A stretch of DNA of 64,000 nt from assembly GCF_003205575.1 (NCBI RefSeq), contig NZ_PYBW01000053.1, positions 62,268-126,267 on the forward strand, read 5' to 3'. A program made the position numbers and the translations under genes. This stretch comes from Streptomyces tateyamensis (GTDB lineage Bacteria; Actinomycetota; Actinomycetes; Streptomycetales; Streptomycetaceae). The notes beneath the pieces were generated by a model. It was not told the origin of the DNA and ran no database searches. It was given only the letters and a program-made list of their open reading frames with translations. Numbering within the stretch: the first letter of the stretch is position 1; each line of letters opens with the position of its first letter. Below are positions 53,000 to 64,000 of the stretch, piece by piece.

Positions 53000-54166
53000 C
53001 TAATCGCCCACTGGTTGCCCGAGCATCATGACCGGGCCGCGCTCGGTTCGACTCAGGATCACCGTCAGGGAGTTGGGGCCGCTGGGCTTGAGCTGGCGGC
53101 GCAGCTCCTCCGGGGTGACCGACATCCCGCGCTTTTTGATCACCACGGTGCCGACCGCGCGCTCGCGCAGCAGCGCCTTCAGCCGCTTCACCTGGTACGG
53201 CAGCACGTCGGTCAGCTCGTAGGCGCGGGCGTAGGGGGTGGGCACCAGGGCGTCGGAGGTGACGTAGGCGATCATCGGGTCGATCAGCGTGCCGCCGACC
53301 TGCTCGGCGACCTCGGCGACCATGTGGGCCCGGATCACCGCGCCGTCCGGCTCGTACAGGTAGCGCCGTACCGGGCCGGCCGGCGGGTCGGGCAGCCGGC
53401 CGCCGGCCAGGCTGTGCGGGCCGGGCAGCAGGGTGGCCCGGTGCGGCTCGGCGGCGCCGGTGCCGAACCAGAGCACCGCCTCCTTCACCTCGCCGTGGTC
53501 GGAGACCCACTCCGCCTCGGCGTCCTCGGGCACCGCCTCGTGCGCGATGCCGGGGGCCACCTTGAGCGCGCCCAGCCGGGTGCGCCGGCCGGCCTCGATC
53601 GCCCAGGAGAGCGGCGGGGAGTAGGCGTCGGGGTCGAACACCCGGCCCCGGTCGGTGCGCCGGGCGGGGTCGGTGAAGACCGCGTCGAACCCGTCGAGTT
53701 CGAGCTCGGTGGCATCGGCCCGGCGCACCTCGACCAGCTCGGACAGGCCGAGCGCCGCGGCGTTGGCGCGGGCCACCGCGCAGGTCAGCGGGTCGCGGTC
53801 GACGGCCAGCACCGCGATGCCGCGGCGGGCCAGCGCGATCGCGTCGCCGCCGATGCCGCAGCACAGGTCGGCCAGCCGCCGGGTGCCCAGCTCGGCGAAC
53901 CGGGCGGCCCGCCAGTCGGCCACGCTGCGCCGGGTGGCCTGCTCGACCCCGTGGGGCGTGAAGTACATCCGGCGGGCGTCCGCGCCGAACTTCGCCTCGG
54001 CCCGGCGGCGCAGCTGCTCCTGGCCGATCGCGGCCGAGACCAGCTCGGCCGGGTACTGCCGGCGCAGCCGGGTGGCCACCGCCAGCTCGTCACCCGGGGC
54101 CAGTCCGGTCAGTTCGGCCAGCAGCGCCTGGCCGCGCTCGGTCAGCAGTTCCTCGAACGTCTCCAC
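53000..54166 (-). CDS. Class I SAM-dependent methyltransferase, THUMP-like C-terminal region
   Basis: This 388-residue protein has a central Rossmann methyltransferase domain: motif I LADLCCGIGGDAIALA (98-113), acidic VDRDPL (122-127) and motif IV FTDPARR (164-170). The N terminus (METFEELLTERGQALL) is helical and the C-terminal 150 residues resemble a THUMP-like RNA-binding region. The DPARR motif is typical of this actinobacterial group of uncertain substrate, probably rRNA or tRNA. The start is GTG. It is divergent from groES, whose CIRCE region lies 41 bases from its start. Confidence 0.85.
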   Translation of the reverse strand: METFEELLTERGQALLAELTGLAPGDELAVATRLRRQYPAELVSAAIGQEQLRRRAEAKFGADARRMYFTPHGVEQATRRSVADWRAARFAELGTRRLADLCCGIGGDAIALARRGIAVLAVDRDPLTCAVARANAAALGLSELVEVRRADATELELDGFDAVFTDPARRTDRGRVFDPDAYSPPLSWAIEAGRRTRLGALKVAPGIAHEAVPEDAEAEWVSDHGEVKEAVLWFGTGAAEPHRATLLPGPHSLAGGRLPDPPAGPVRRYLYEPDGAVIRAHMVAEVAEQVGGTLIDPMIAYVTSDALVPTPYARAYELTDVLPYQVKRLKALLRERAVGTVVIKKRGMSVTPEELRRQLKPSGPNSLTVILSRTERGPVMMLGQPVGD

Positions 54167-54206
54167 CCGGTCATTGTCCCGGTCGCGCAGATCGATGGGC
54201 GCGCCG

Positions 54207-54233
54207 TTGGCACTCTGGTTGACTGAGTGCTAA
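54207..54233. promoter_or_regulatory. CIRCE element 1 (HrcA operator)
   Basis: TTGGCACTC - nine bases - GAGTGCTAA matches the CIRCE consensus closely. The groES -35 box lies in its spacer, so HrcA binding would block RNA polymerase. Confidence 0.92.
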
Positions 54234-54247
54234 CCGCGGCCTATGGT
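54219..54247 (+). promoter_or_regulatory. groES-groEL1 promoter
   Basis: TTGACT (54219-54224) and TATGGT (54242-54247) are exactly 17 bases apart, between and overlapping the two CIRCE elements. Confidence 0.85.
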
Positions 54248-54252
54248 CGTTC

Positions 54253-54280
54253 CTGGCACTCCCCCCAGGGTGAGTGCTAA
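54253..54280. promoter_or_regulatory. CIRCE element 2 with a 10-base spacer
   Basis: CTGGCACTC (54253-54261) and GAGTGCTAA (54272-54280) form a second HrcA operator. The spacer is ten bases instead of nine, so the arms are one base out of the usual phase. Confidence 0.8.
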
Positions 54281-54375
54281 CGCGACGGAACGGGTCTGAC
54301 CCCCGCGACGGCAGGCCGGTCACGTCGCCACCTACCTGTTAGACAACCCCGTAATCTCCGAAGGGGAGCTCGGAC

Positions 54376-54681
54376 GTGACCACCAGCAGCAAGGTTGCCA
54401 TCAAGCCGCTTGAGGACCGCATTGTGGTCCAGCCGCTCGACGCCGAGACCACCACGGCCTCCGGCCTGGTGATCCCGGACACCGCCAAGGAGAAGCCCCA
54501 GGAGGGCGTCGTCCTGGCCGTCGGCCCGGGCCGCTTCGAGGATGGCCAGCGCCTGCCGCTCGACGTCGCCGTTGGCGACGTCGTCCTGTACTCGAAGTAC
54601 GGCGGCACCGAGGTCAAGTACCAGGGCGAGGAGTACCTGGTCCTCTCGGCCCGCGACGTGCTCGCGATCATCGAGAAGTAA
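54376..54681 (+). CDS. groES: Co-chaperonin GroES
   Basis: GroES (101 residues) is the lid of the GroEL folding chamber. [20 protein letters not shown] contains the start of the mobile loop, with [20 protein letters not shown] following; [16 protein letters not shown] is also conserved. The start is GTG after GAAGGGGAG. It is controlled by HrcA through two CIRCE elements. The leader from the predicted start site is about 120 bases. Confidence 0.98.
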   Translation: MTTSSKVAIKPLEDRIVVQPLDAETTTASGLVIPDTAKEKPQEGVVLAVGPGRFEDGQRLPLDVAVGDVVLYSKYGGTEVKYQGEEYLVLSARDVLAIIEK

Positions 54682-54714
54682 GCGTTCCGGCGGACCGACG
54701 GTCCGTCATCCGCC

Positions 54715-54757
54715 CGCCCCGGATCCCGTCTTCGACAGGGGCCCGGGGCGCGGCTTT
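54715..54757 (+). terminator. Intercistronic hairpin between groES and groEL
   Basis: CGCCCCGG (54715-54722) pairs with CCGGGGCG (54743-54750), with an imperfect inner CCCGTC/GACAGGG arm, and TTTT follows at 54755-54758. It could partly terminate, giving excess groES mRNA. Confidence 0.5.
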
Positions 54758-54769
54758 TGGTTCACGTAG

Positions 54770-56425
<1,656 letters not shown>

Positions 56426-56440
56426 CGCCTGACACGCACT

Positions 56441-56485
56441 GACGGCCCGGTGCCCCCCGCCTCGGCGGGGTGGCACCGGGCCGTC
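56441..56485 (+). terminator. Terminator after groEL1
   Basis: A perfect 14-bp stem (56441-56454 with 56472-56485) encloses an inner CCCGCC/GGCGGG stem. Confidence 0.85.
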
Positions 56486-56491
56486 GGCGTC

Positions 56492-56507
56492 TACCCTGGG
56501 GCGCATG
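56492..56507 (+). promoter_or_regulatory. Probable leaderless promoter of the LysR gene (-10 TACCCT)
   Basis: TACCCT (56492-56497) is followed by seven bases and ATG 56505. No ribosome site is present. Confidence 0.5.
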
Positions 56508-57503
56508 ATCGAGGCACGGCATCTGCGGGTCCTGCGAGCGGTGGCGCGCACCGGTTCGTTCTCGGCGGCGGCGCGCGAGCTGGGGTGCACCCAACCGGCG
56601 GTCAGCCAGCAGATGAAGGCGCTGGAGAAGACGATCGAGCTGCCGCTGGTGGTCCGTTCGGGGCGTGGGGTGCAGCTGAGCGAGGCGGGCGAGGTGCTGC
56701 TCAAGCACGCCTCGGGGATCCTGGCCGGGCTCAGCGCCGCCGAGCAGGAGGTGGCGGCGATCGCCGGGCTGCGCGCCGGGCGGGTGCGGCTGGTCTCCTT
56801 CCCGACCGCGAGTTCCACCCTGGTGCCGCCCGCTGTCGCCCAGCTGCGGGGCACCCATCCGGGGGTCCGCGTGTCGCTGGTGGAGGCCGAGCCGCCGGAG
56901 TCCCTGGCGATGCTGCGCGGCGGCGAGTGCGAGGTAGCGCTGGCCTTCCGCTACCCCGACCAGGCGCCGCAGCAGCCGCCCGGGCACGGGGCCGGCCGGG
57001 CGGCGCGGGCCAAGGCGGTGCTGGCCGCGGCCGAGACGGCGGCCGCCGCGGACTGGTCGGACCTGGTGGTCCGCCCACTGCTGGACGACCCGCTGGTGGG
57101 CCTGCTGCCGCCCGGGCACCCGTTGGCCGGGCGCGACGAGGAGCACCCGGTCGAGCTGGCCGAGCTGGCCGGCGAGCAGTGGATCGCGGGCTGCCCGCAG
57201 TGCCGAGGGCACCTGGTGGAGCTCTGCGCGGGCGCCGGCTTCGAGCCGCGGATCGACTTCGCCACCGACGACTACCCGGCGGTGGTCGGCCTGGTGGCGG
57301 CCGGGCTCGGCGTCGCGGTGCTGCCGGGGCTGGCGCTGGGCGCGGTGCGCCGGGACACGGTGGCGGCGGTGCCGGTGCACGCCGCGGGCGGCGGGCCGGC
57401 CCGCCGCGAGGTGGTCGCGCTGACCCTGCCGGACCTGGCCGAGGTGCCGGCCGTGGCGCTCATGCTGGACCGGCTCGCCTCGGTGGCGGCGGCCGGTCGC
57501 TGA
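56505..57503 (+). CDS. LysR family transcriptional regulator
   Basis: This 332-residue regulator has the standard winged helix (1-60: LRVLRAVARTGSFSAAAREL, then GCTQPAVSQQMKALEK) and a substrate-binding domain. Between its first and second half (about 157-185) there is an extra Ala/Arg-rich, helix-prone segment (GHGAGRAARAKAVLAAAETA) that normal LysR proteins lack. The target is unknown; groESL upstream is on the same strand but ends with a terminator. It converges on whiD with a 52-base gap. Confidence 0.93.
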   Translation: MIEARHLRVLRAVARTGSFSAAARELGCTQPAVSQQMKALEKTIELPLVVRSGRGVQLSEAGEVLLKHASGILAGLSAAEQEVAAIAGLRAGRVRLVSFPTASSTLVPPAVAQLRGTHPGVRVSLVEAEPPESLAMLRGGECEVALAFRYPDQAPQQPPGHGAGRAARAKAVLAAAETAAAADWSDLVVRPLLDDPLVGLLPPGHPLAGRDEEHPVELAELAGEQWIAGCPQCRGHLVELCAGAGFEPRIDFATDDYPAVVGLVAAGLGVAVLPGLALGAVRRDTVAAVPVHAAGGGPARREVVALTLPDLAEVPAVALMLDRLASVAAAGR

Positions 57504-57555
57504 CTGCCCGGGTGCGGTCCGCTGGCCGCCACCTCCTGAAGGAACGTTTCTCCTC

Positions 57556-57870
57556 CTACTGACGAACCGTCAACGGCGCCTCGACGAGGCGGTTGCGGGC
57601 CCGGCCCTGCAGTTCCTCGCGCTCGTCCTCGGTCAGTCCGCCCCAGACCCCGTACGGCTCGCGCACCGCCAGTGCGTGGGTGGCGCACTGCGCGCGTACC
57701 GGGCAGCGCATGCAGACCTCCTTGGCACTCTGCTCGCGGGAGCTGCGCGCGGCACCGCGCTCCCCCTCTGGGTGGAAGAAGAGCGAACTGTCCACACCTC
57801 GGCAGGCTGCGGAGAGTTGCCAGTCCCACAGGTCCGCGTTGGGACCGGGGAGGCGGGAGAAATCGGCCAT
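57556..57870 (-). CDS. whiD: WhiB-family Fe-S regulator WhiD
   Basis: This 104-residue protein carries the four cluster Cys (C23, C53, C56, C62) in the C-x29-C-x2-C-x5-C pattern, the GVWGG turn and a basic C-terminal segment (RARNR) for DNA contact. The N terminus ADFSRLPGPNADLWDWQLSA and the position next to bldM identify it as WhiD. In S. coelicolor WhiD is required for late sporulation septation and spore maturation, binding a [4Fe-4S] cluster and the housekeeping sigma factor. Divergent from bldM. Confidence 0.93.
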   Translation of the reverse strand: MADFSRLPGPNADLWDWQLSAACRGVDSSLFFHPEGERGAARSSREQSAKEVCMRCPVRAQCATHALAVREPYGVWGGLTEDEREELQGRARNRLVEAPLTVRQ

Positions 57871-58327
57871 GGCTCATTCCCTTCGATGAGGCTTCCGTAC
57901 GGCGAGGCATCGAGACGCCGGGAAGGACACCTGGAAATATGACTTACGGCGACCTACGGGACAAGTCACCCACACACTTACACAACAGTCAATGATCGTA
58001 CAAAAGCTATAAAAGCGGACGAACTGGGCATGAAGCGGGTCGCCCGGGCTGTGGCAATCGGGTGGTCCGGTGTGTCGCCGGCGGGCGGCGCGCCGGTGGT
58101 TCGACTGCGCTCCGGCGCACGGGGACGGCGTTCCCACGCGCCTGACGAGCACAAAAGAGCGGGGTTCGCCCCGCGATGCGGCTGATCGGTAATGAGTCGG
58201 CCACGTACAGTGGTGGAGATGGCCCTGAAGGCCGTAACTCATTCGAGTGACGGTCGTTGGAAGTGCGGAGAGAGTTCGTACCAGCCAGGAGGCTCAACGT
58301 GACGCGGATCAGCTGCGGAGGACGGTC
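57871..58327. other. whiD-bldM divergent regulatory region
   Basis: This is a 457-base gap without a gene, AT-rich for this genome around 57940-58020. On the plus side it contains the sigma-BldN-type bldM promoter (58233-58260). For whiD (minus strand) I see several weak boxes, including TTGACT read leftward from about 57997, but no clear pair. Confidence 0.6.
58233..58260 (+). promoter_or_regulatory. Sigma-BldN-type promoter of bldM
   Basis: CGTAAC (58233-58238) and CGTTGG (58255-58260) are separated by 16 bases. This matches the known sigma-BldN consensus (CGTAAC-N16-CGTTGA) in all but one base. The spacer holds the short inverted repeat ACTC-ATTC-GAGT. bldM is the established BldN target in S. 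coelicolor. Confidence 0.85.
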
Positions 58328-58939
58328 ATGACTTCCGTTCTCGTTTGCGACGATTCACCGCTCGCCCGGGAGGCGCTGCGCCGAGCGGTGGCGACGGTGC
58401 CGGGCGTCGACCGGGTGACCACGGCGACCAACGGCGAGGAGGTCCTGCGCCGCTGGGTGGCCGACCGCTCCGACCTCGTCCTGATGGACGTGCGGATGCC
58501 CGGCCTCGGCGGGGTCGAGACGGTCCGTCGGCTGCTGTCCGCCGACCCCGGTGCCCGGATCATCATGCTCACCGTCGCGGAGGACCTGGACGGCGTGGCG
58601 CTCGCCGTCGCCGCCGGCGCCCGCGGCTACCTGCACAAGGACGCCTCCCGGGCCGAACTGCGCGCCACCGTCACCCAGGCGCTGGCCGACCCGACCTGGC
58701 GGCTGGCCCCGCGCCGGCTGCGCAGCCCGGACATGGGTGCGGCGCCGACCCTGACGGCCCGTGAGATCCAGGTGCTGGAGGGGATGAGCCACGGCCGCAG
58801 CAACGCGGAGATCGGTCGCGAGCTGTTCCTGTCCGAGGACACCGTCAAGACGCACGCCCGCCGCCTGTTCAAGAAGCTCGGCGCCTCCGACCGGGCGCAC
58901 GCGGTGGCCCTCGGTTTCCGCTGGGGCCTGGTCCGCTGA
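58328..58939 (+). CDS. bldM: Orphan response regulator BldM
   Basis: BldM (203 residues) has an N-terminal receiver domain (VLVCDDSPLAREALRR; Asp54 in LMDVRMPGLGGVE) and a C-terminal LuxR/FixJ helix-turn-helix (about 140-200: LTAREIQVLEGMSHGRSNAE, then LFLSEDTVKTHARR). There is no partner kinase gene. In S. coelicolor BldM controls aerial hyphae genes as a homodimer and, with WhiI, sporulation genes; Asp54 is known to be dispensable there. ATG 58328 follows GGAGG. The upstream in-frame ATG at 58247 lies within the promoter. Confidence 0.97.
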   Translation: MTSVLVCDDSPLAREALRRAVATVPGVDRVTTATNGEEVLRRWVADRSDLVLMDVRMPGLGGVETVRRLLSADPGARIIMLTVAEDLDGVALAVAAGARGYLHKDASRAELRATVTQALADPTWRLAPRRLRSPDMGAAPTLTAREIQVLEGMSHGRSNAEIGRELFLSEDTVKTHARRLFKKLGASDRAHAVALGFRWGLVR

Positions 58940-58957
58940 GCTGCGCCGCGCACCGCC

Positions 58958-58990
58958 CGCGCCCCTTCGCGCCGTTGGCCGAGGGGCGCG
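58958..58990 (+). terminator. Possible terminator after bldM
   Basis: CGCGCCCCT (58958-58966) pairs with AGGGGCGCG (58982-58990) across a 15-base loop. There is no T-run. Confidence 0.45.
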
Positions 58991-59210
58991 CGCAGCCGGT
59001 CGGTTCGCACGGCTCACGAGCCGGGCGAACCATGACTCCCGGGTTTCCACGGCCGTGGCATAGGCCCTTCGGCGGTGGAGGCTGCACCATGGAGGGGTGG
59101 AGCGCGATGGCGGCGGGAGCGGGGGTGGGACGGTGGCGACGGATAACGGTCCGGTGCACAACTCCGGACGCGGTGCGGCGTTTCGCGGATCGACCAGGCA
59201 CCATGGACCG

Positions 59211-59900
59211 ATGCGTGAGGACGAGCCCGGCGACAGCGGCGCGAGCCGACCGCCAGTGAGCGAGCCGCCGCCGTCCGAGGAGCGGGCCACCGGCCGCGGT
59301 CGCCGGGCGGCGCCCGGTGCTGCGCCCGGCACCTCGCCGCTGGTCGCCGAGCTGGTGGCGGCCGCGGTCCGGGGCGAGGGTCCGGCCACTGACGCACTGT
59401 TGGCCTACGTCCATCCGCTGGTGCTGCGCTACTGCCGGGGCCGGCTGGTCCGGCTGCCGGGCGGGGCCCGGCACCATGTGGACGACGTGGCGCAGGAGGT
59501 GTGCGTCGCGGTGCTCTGCGCACTGCCGCGCTACCGGGACGAGGGGCGTCCGTTCGAGGCCTTCGTCTACTCGATCGCCGCGCACAAGATCGCCGACCTG
59601 CAGCGGGCCGCGATGCGCGGGCCCGGTTCCACCGCGATCCCGCCGGGCGACCTGCCCGAGGTGGTGGACGAGGCGCTCGGCCCGGAGGAGCGCGCGCTGC
59701 TGAGCAGCGACGCGGCCTGGATGCGCGAGCTGCTGTCGAACCTGCCGGCCCGTCAGCGCGAGCTGGTGCTGCTGCGGATCGCGGCCGGGCTGTCCGCGGA
59801 GGAGACCGGTGAGGTGCTCGGCATGTCGCCGGGCGCGGTCCGGGTGGCGCAGCACCGCGCGCTCAGCCGGCTGCGGGCGCTGGCGGAGGAGTCCGCGTAG
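59211..59900 (+). CDS. shbA: ECF-like sigma factor ShbA
   Basis: The product (229 residues from ATG 59211) is a group IV-like sigma factor. A disordered Pro/Arg/Ala N terminus (1-45) is followed by sigma region 2 (about 63-134, with [15 protein letters not shown] and [15 protein letters not shown]) and region 4 (about 170-225, [20 protein letters not shown], then [17 protein letters not shown]). Its place beside bldM fits ShbA, which drives the principal sigma gene hrdB in streptomycetes. The start is uncertain: GTG 59133 and 59097 are in frame, and CACCAT six bases before 59211 would suit a leaderless transcript. Confidence 0.88.
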   Translation: MREDEPGDSGASRPPVSEPPPSEERATGRGRRAAPGAAPGTSPLVAELVAAAVRGEGPATDALLAYVHPLVLRYCRGRLVRLPGGARHHVDDVAQEVCVAVLCALPRYRDEGRPFEAFVYSIAAHKIADLQRAAMRGPGSTAIPPGDLPEVVDEALGPEERALLSSDAAWMRELLSNLPARQRELVLLRIAAGLSAEETGEVLGMSPGAVRVAQHRALSRLRALAEESA

Positions 59901-61643
<1,743 letters not shown>

Positions 61644-61655
61644 CCCGGCTGCCGT

Positions 61656-61689
61656 CGAAGGCCCGCCACCCCCTGGTGGCGGGCCTTCG
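61656..61689 (+). terminator. Terminator after guaB
   Basis: A perfect 15-bp stem (61656-61670 with 61675-61689) has the four-base loop CCCT. Confidence 0.9.
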
Positions 61690-61745
61690 GGCGTTGGCGG
61701 GGGATACTGGGGGGCGTTGTTGAGCAGCAAGCAGAGAGGCTCGAA

Positions 61746-62861
61746 GTGACTGAGATCGAGATCGGGCGAGGCAAGCGCGGCCGCCGGGCGTACTCCTTCG
61801 ACGACATCGCCGTCGTCCCCAGCCGCCGGACCCGGGACCCGAAGGAGGTCTCGATCGCCTGGCAGATCGACGCCTACCGCTTCGAGCTGCCGTTCCTGGC
61901 GGCCCCGATGGACAGCGTGGTCTCGCCCGCCCAGGCCATCGCGATCGGTCAGCTCGGCGGCCTCGGCGTGCTCAACCTGGAGGGCCTGTGGACCCGCTAC
62001 GAGGACCCGCAGCCGCTGCTGGACGAGATCGCCGAGATCGCTGACGGGGCGTCGGCCACCCGCCGGCTCCAGGAGATCTACGCCGCGCCGATCCAGGCCG
62101 ACCTGATCGGCCGCCGGATCCGCGAGGTGCGCGAGTCCGGCGTGGTCACCGCCGCCGCGCTCTCCCCGCAGCGCACCGCCGAGTTCTCCAAGGCCGTGGT
62201 CGACGCCGGGGTGGACGTCTTCGTGATCCGCGGCACCACGGTCTCCGCCGAGCACGTCTCCGGCGCCGCCGAGCCGCTCAACCTCAAGCAGTTCATCTAC
62301 GAGCTGGACGTGCCGGTCATCGTCGGCGGCTGCGCCACCTACACCGCCGCGCTGCACCTGATGCGCACCGGTGCGGCCGGCGTGCTGGTCGGCTTCGGCG
62401 GCGGCGCCGCGCACACCACCCGCAACGTGCTCGGCATCCAGGTCCCGATGGCCACCGCGGTGGCCGACGTGGCCGCCGCCCGCCGGGACTACATGGACGA
62501 GTCCGGCGGCCGCTACGTGCACGTGATCGCCGACGGCGGCGTGGGCTACAGCGGCGACATCGCCAAGGCGGTGGCCTGCGGTGCCGACGCGGTGATGATC
62601 GGGGCCGCGCTGGCCCGGGCCACCGACGCGCCGGGCAAGGGCTTCCACTGGGGCATGGAGGCGGTGCACGAGGAGCTGCCGCGCGGCAAGCGGGTCAACC
62701 TGGGCACCGTGGGCAGCACCGAGGAGATCCTGACCGGTCCCTCGCACACCCCGGACGGCACCATGAACCTGTTCGGTGCGCTGCGCCGGGCGATGGCGAC
62801 CACCGGCTACTCGGAGCTCAAGGAGTTCCAGCGGGTCGAGGTGACGGTCAGCCACCGCTGA
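61746..62861 (+). CDS. GuaB3-family IMP dehydrogenase-related protein
   Basis: This 371-residue protein has the IMPDH/GMPR barrel (YSFDDIAVVPSRRTRDPKEV, LAAPMDSVVSPA, VHVIADGGVGYSGDIAKAVA) but no CBS domains. The active-site loop that reads GSICTTR in GuaB is GGGAAHTTR here (about 218-226), so the catalytic Cys is missing. This GuaB3 group is conserved in actinobacteria, always near guaB. Its activity is not settled, and it may be regulatory or use a different chemistry. The start is GTG after GAGAGG. Confidence 0.93.
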   Translation: MTEIEIGRGKRGRRAYSFDDIAVVPSRRTRDPKEVSIAWQIDAYRFELPFLAAPMDSVVSPAQAIAIGQLGGLGVLNLEGLWTRYEDPQPLLDEIAEIADGASATRRLQEIYAAPIQADLIGRRIREVRESGVVTAAALSPQRTAEFSKAVVDAGVDVFVIRGTTVSAEHVSGAAEPLNLKQFIYELDVPVIVGGCATYTAALHLMRTGAAGVLVGFGGGAAHTTRNVLGIQVPMATAVADVAAARRDYMDESGGRYVHVIADGGVGYSGDIAKAVACGADAVMIGAALARATDAPGKGFHWGMEAVHEELPRGKRVNLGTVGSTEEILTGPSHTPDGTMNLFGALRRAMATTGYSELKEFQRVEVTVSHR

Positions 62862-62872
62862 TCCGTCGCAGC

Positions 62873-62905
62873 TGCGGCGGCCGCCCGGTCCGGGCGGCCG
62901 CCGCA
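62873..62905 (+). terminator. Terminator after guaB3
   Basis: An almost perfect inverted repeat of about 15 bp (62873-62887 with 62891-62905) with a tiny loop is followed by CCGCTATTTTC. Confidence 0.8.
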
Positions 62906-63039
62906 CCGCTATTTTCGGGGTCGAGTGAACAGCGGCCCGGCACACAGGGGATGATGGAGGCTTGACCGTCCCCGCGTTCCACGCCGCGGGTGGACGGTCC
63001 GTCACCTGACCGGCCGTAGCACATGGGGGAACGCCCGCA

Positions 63040-64000
63040 ATGACCCAGCCGCAGGGCAGTTCCGGACGCCTCCTGGCCGACCGCTATCGGCTCGAGTCCG
63101 TCCTCGGCAGTGGTGGCATGGGCACCGTCTGGAAGGCCGAGGACGAGATGCTGGGCCGCACCGTCGCGGTCAAGGAACTGCGGATGCACGGCGGGGTGGA
63201 CGAGGACGAGCGGCACCGGCTGATCGTCCGCACCCTGCGCGAGGCCAAGGCCACCGCCCGGATCCGGCACACCGCCGCGGTCACCGTCTTCGACGTGGTC
63301 GAGGAGGACGACCGGCCGTGGATCGTGATGGAGCTGGTGGACGGGCGTTCGCTGGCCGAGGTGGTCAAGGAGGACGGGCCGGTCACCCCGGTGCGGGCCG
63401 CCGAGATCGGCCTGGAGCTGCTCGGGGTGCTCGGCGCGGCGCACGCCCAGGGGATCCTGCACCGGGACGTCAAGCCGTCGAACGTGCTGATCGGTGAGGA
63501 CGGGCGGGTGGTGCTGACCGACTTCGGCATCGCCAGCGTGGAGGGGGACACCTCGGTCACCTCCACCGGCATGCTGGTCGGCGCGCCCTCGTACATATCT
63601 CCCGAGCGGGCCAGGGGGCAGAAGCCCGGGCCGCCGGCCGACCTGTGGTCGCTGGGCGGCACGCTGTACGCCGCGCTGGAGGGCAAGCCGCCCTACGACC
63701 GGGGCTCGGCGCTGGCCACCCTGACCGCGGTGATGACCGAGGAACTGCCGCCGCCGGCCGGTGCCGGGCCGCTGCTGCCGGTGATCCAGGGGCTGCTGGA
63801 GAAGGACCCGGCCAAGCGGCTGGACGCCTCGCAGACCCGGTCGATGCTCAAGCGGGTGGTCGCCGAGGCGACCGCGCGGGCGGAGTCGACCACCCAGGCC
63901 GAGCTGGTGACGCAGGCGCAGGCCGAGCCGGCCGCCGAGCAGACGGCCAAGGTGGCCAAGGTGGCCAAGCAGCGGCCGCGGGTGCCCGGGCTGAGCACGG
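63040..64000 (+). CDS. Serine/threonine protein kinase, N-terminal part (continues past window)
   Basis: This 320-residue fragment is open at the window end. The kinase domain starts near residue 15: Gly loop LGSGGMGTVW (22-31), ATP Lys45 in VAVKEL, catalytic HRDVKPSN (Asp143), DFG (161-163), activation loop with Thr residues and GAPSYISPE. After about residue 275 the sequence becomes Ala/Gln/Glu-rich and then basic, as in the juxtamembrane part of PknB-like receptor kinases. A membrane helix and sensor domain may lie beyond the window. GGGGAA precedes ATG 63040. Confidence 0.93.
   Translation, partial: MTQPQGSSGRLLADRYRLESVLGSGGMGTVWKAEDEMLGRTVAVKELRMHGGVDEDERHRLIVRTLREAKATARIRHTAAVTVFDVVEEDDRPWIVMELVDGRSLAEVVKEDGPVTPVRAAEIGLELLGVLGAAHAQGILHRDVKPSNVLIGEDGRVVLTDFGIASVEGDTSVTSTGMLVGAPSYISPERARGQKPGPPADLWSLGGTLYAALEGKPPYDRGSALATLTAVMTEELPPPAGAGPLLPVIQGLLEKDPAKRLDASQTRSMLKRVVAEATARAESTTQAELVTQAQAEPAAEQTAKVAKVAKQRPRVPGLST

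Overview
The window is high-GC DNA from a streptomycete (family Streptomycetaceae; the genus is not certain, and Kitasatospora or Streptacidiphilus fit as well as Streptomyces). The evidence is strong third-position GC, GTG starts, HrdB-type promoters, a whiD/bldM/shbA developmental cluster, CIRCE-controlled groES-groEL1 with a His-rich GroEL1 tail, and a gene order that follows the conserved core of the Streptomyces chromosome from rpoB to guaB. I see no rRNA, tRNA, CRISPR array, IS element or prophage.

Layout. 1-5515: end of rpoB and all of rpoC. 5644-8578: a translationally coupled operon of sirtuin, cytochrome P450 and ADP-ribosylglycohydrolase, followed by a DUF2786 gene (minus strand) and a DUF1707/DUF4190 membrane protein gene. 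10639-15383: the str operon (rpsL-rpsG-fusA-tuf) with promoter and terminator. 15868-25758: the S10 and spc operons (rpsJ to rplO), which here follow tuf after about 0.5 kb. 25887-32917: secY-adk-map, mscL, infA-rpmJ-rpsM-rpsK-rpoA-rplQ. 32946-36816: truA, an ABC-F ATPase, rplM-rpsI. 36957-45753: cell-wall precursor and cofactor genes (glmM, coaA, glmS, acpS, nnr, alr) and an alpha/beta hydrolase. 45832-50728: the t6A-tRNA genes tsaE, tsaB and tsaD with rimI, interrupted by a minus-strand gene for a secreted, apparently inactive L,D-transpeptidase-like protein, and ending with a polysaccharide-deacetylase lipoprotein. 50732-54166 (minus strand): two tandem secreted beta-propeller genes and a methyltransferase. 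54207-56485: groES-groEL1. 56492-64000: a LysR regulator, whiD, bldM, shbA, guaB, guaB3 and the start of a Ser/Thr kinase gene.

How the genes work together. Most of the window encodes the core gene-expression machinery: RNA polymerase beta, beta' and alpha, about 29 ribosomal proteins, EF-G, EF-Tu, IF-1, methionine aminopeptidase, SecY, t6A synthesis and TruA. UDP-GlcNAc (GlmS, GlmM) and D-Ala (Alr) supply the cell wall. The developmental block links the WhiD Fe-S regulator, the BldM response regulator (with a near-perfect sigma-BldN promoter) and ShbA, the sigma factor known to drive hrdB.

The less ordinary content lies in a few places: the sirtuin/P450/ADP-ribosylglycohydrolase operon, the L,D-transpeptidase-like protein lacking His and Cys, the duplicated secreted propellers, MscL with an added zinc ribbon, structured leaders at several ribosomal operon junctions, and a recurring TANNNT-N6/7-start arrangement that suggests leaderless transcription of at least five housekeeping genes. 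No clearly new multi-gene system stands out. The sirtuin operon is the best candidate.
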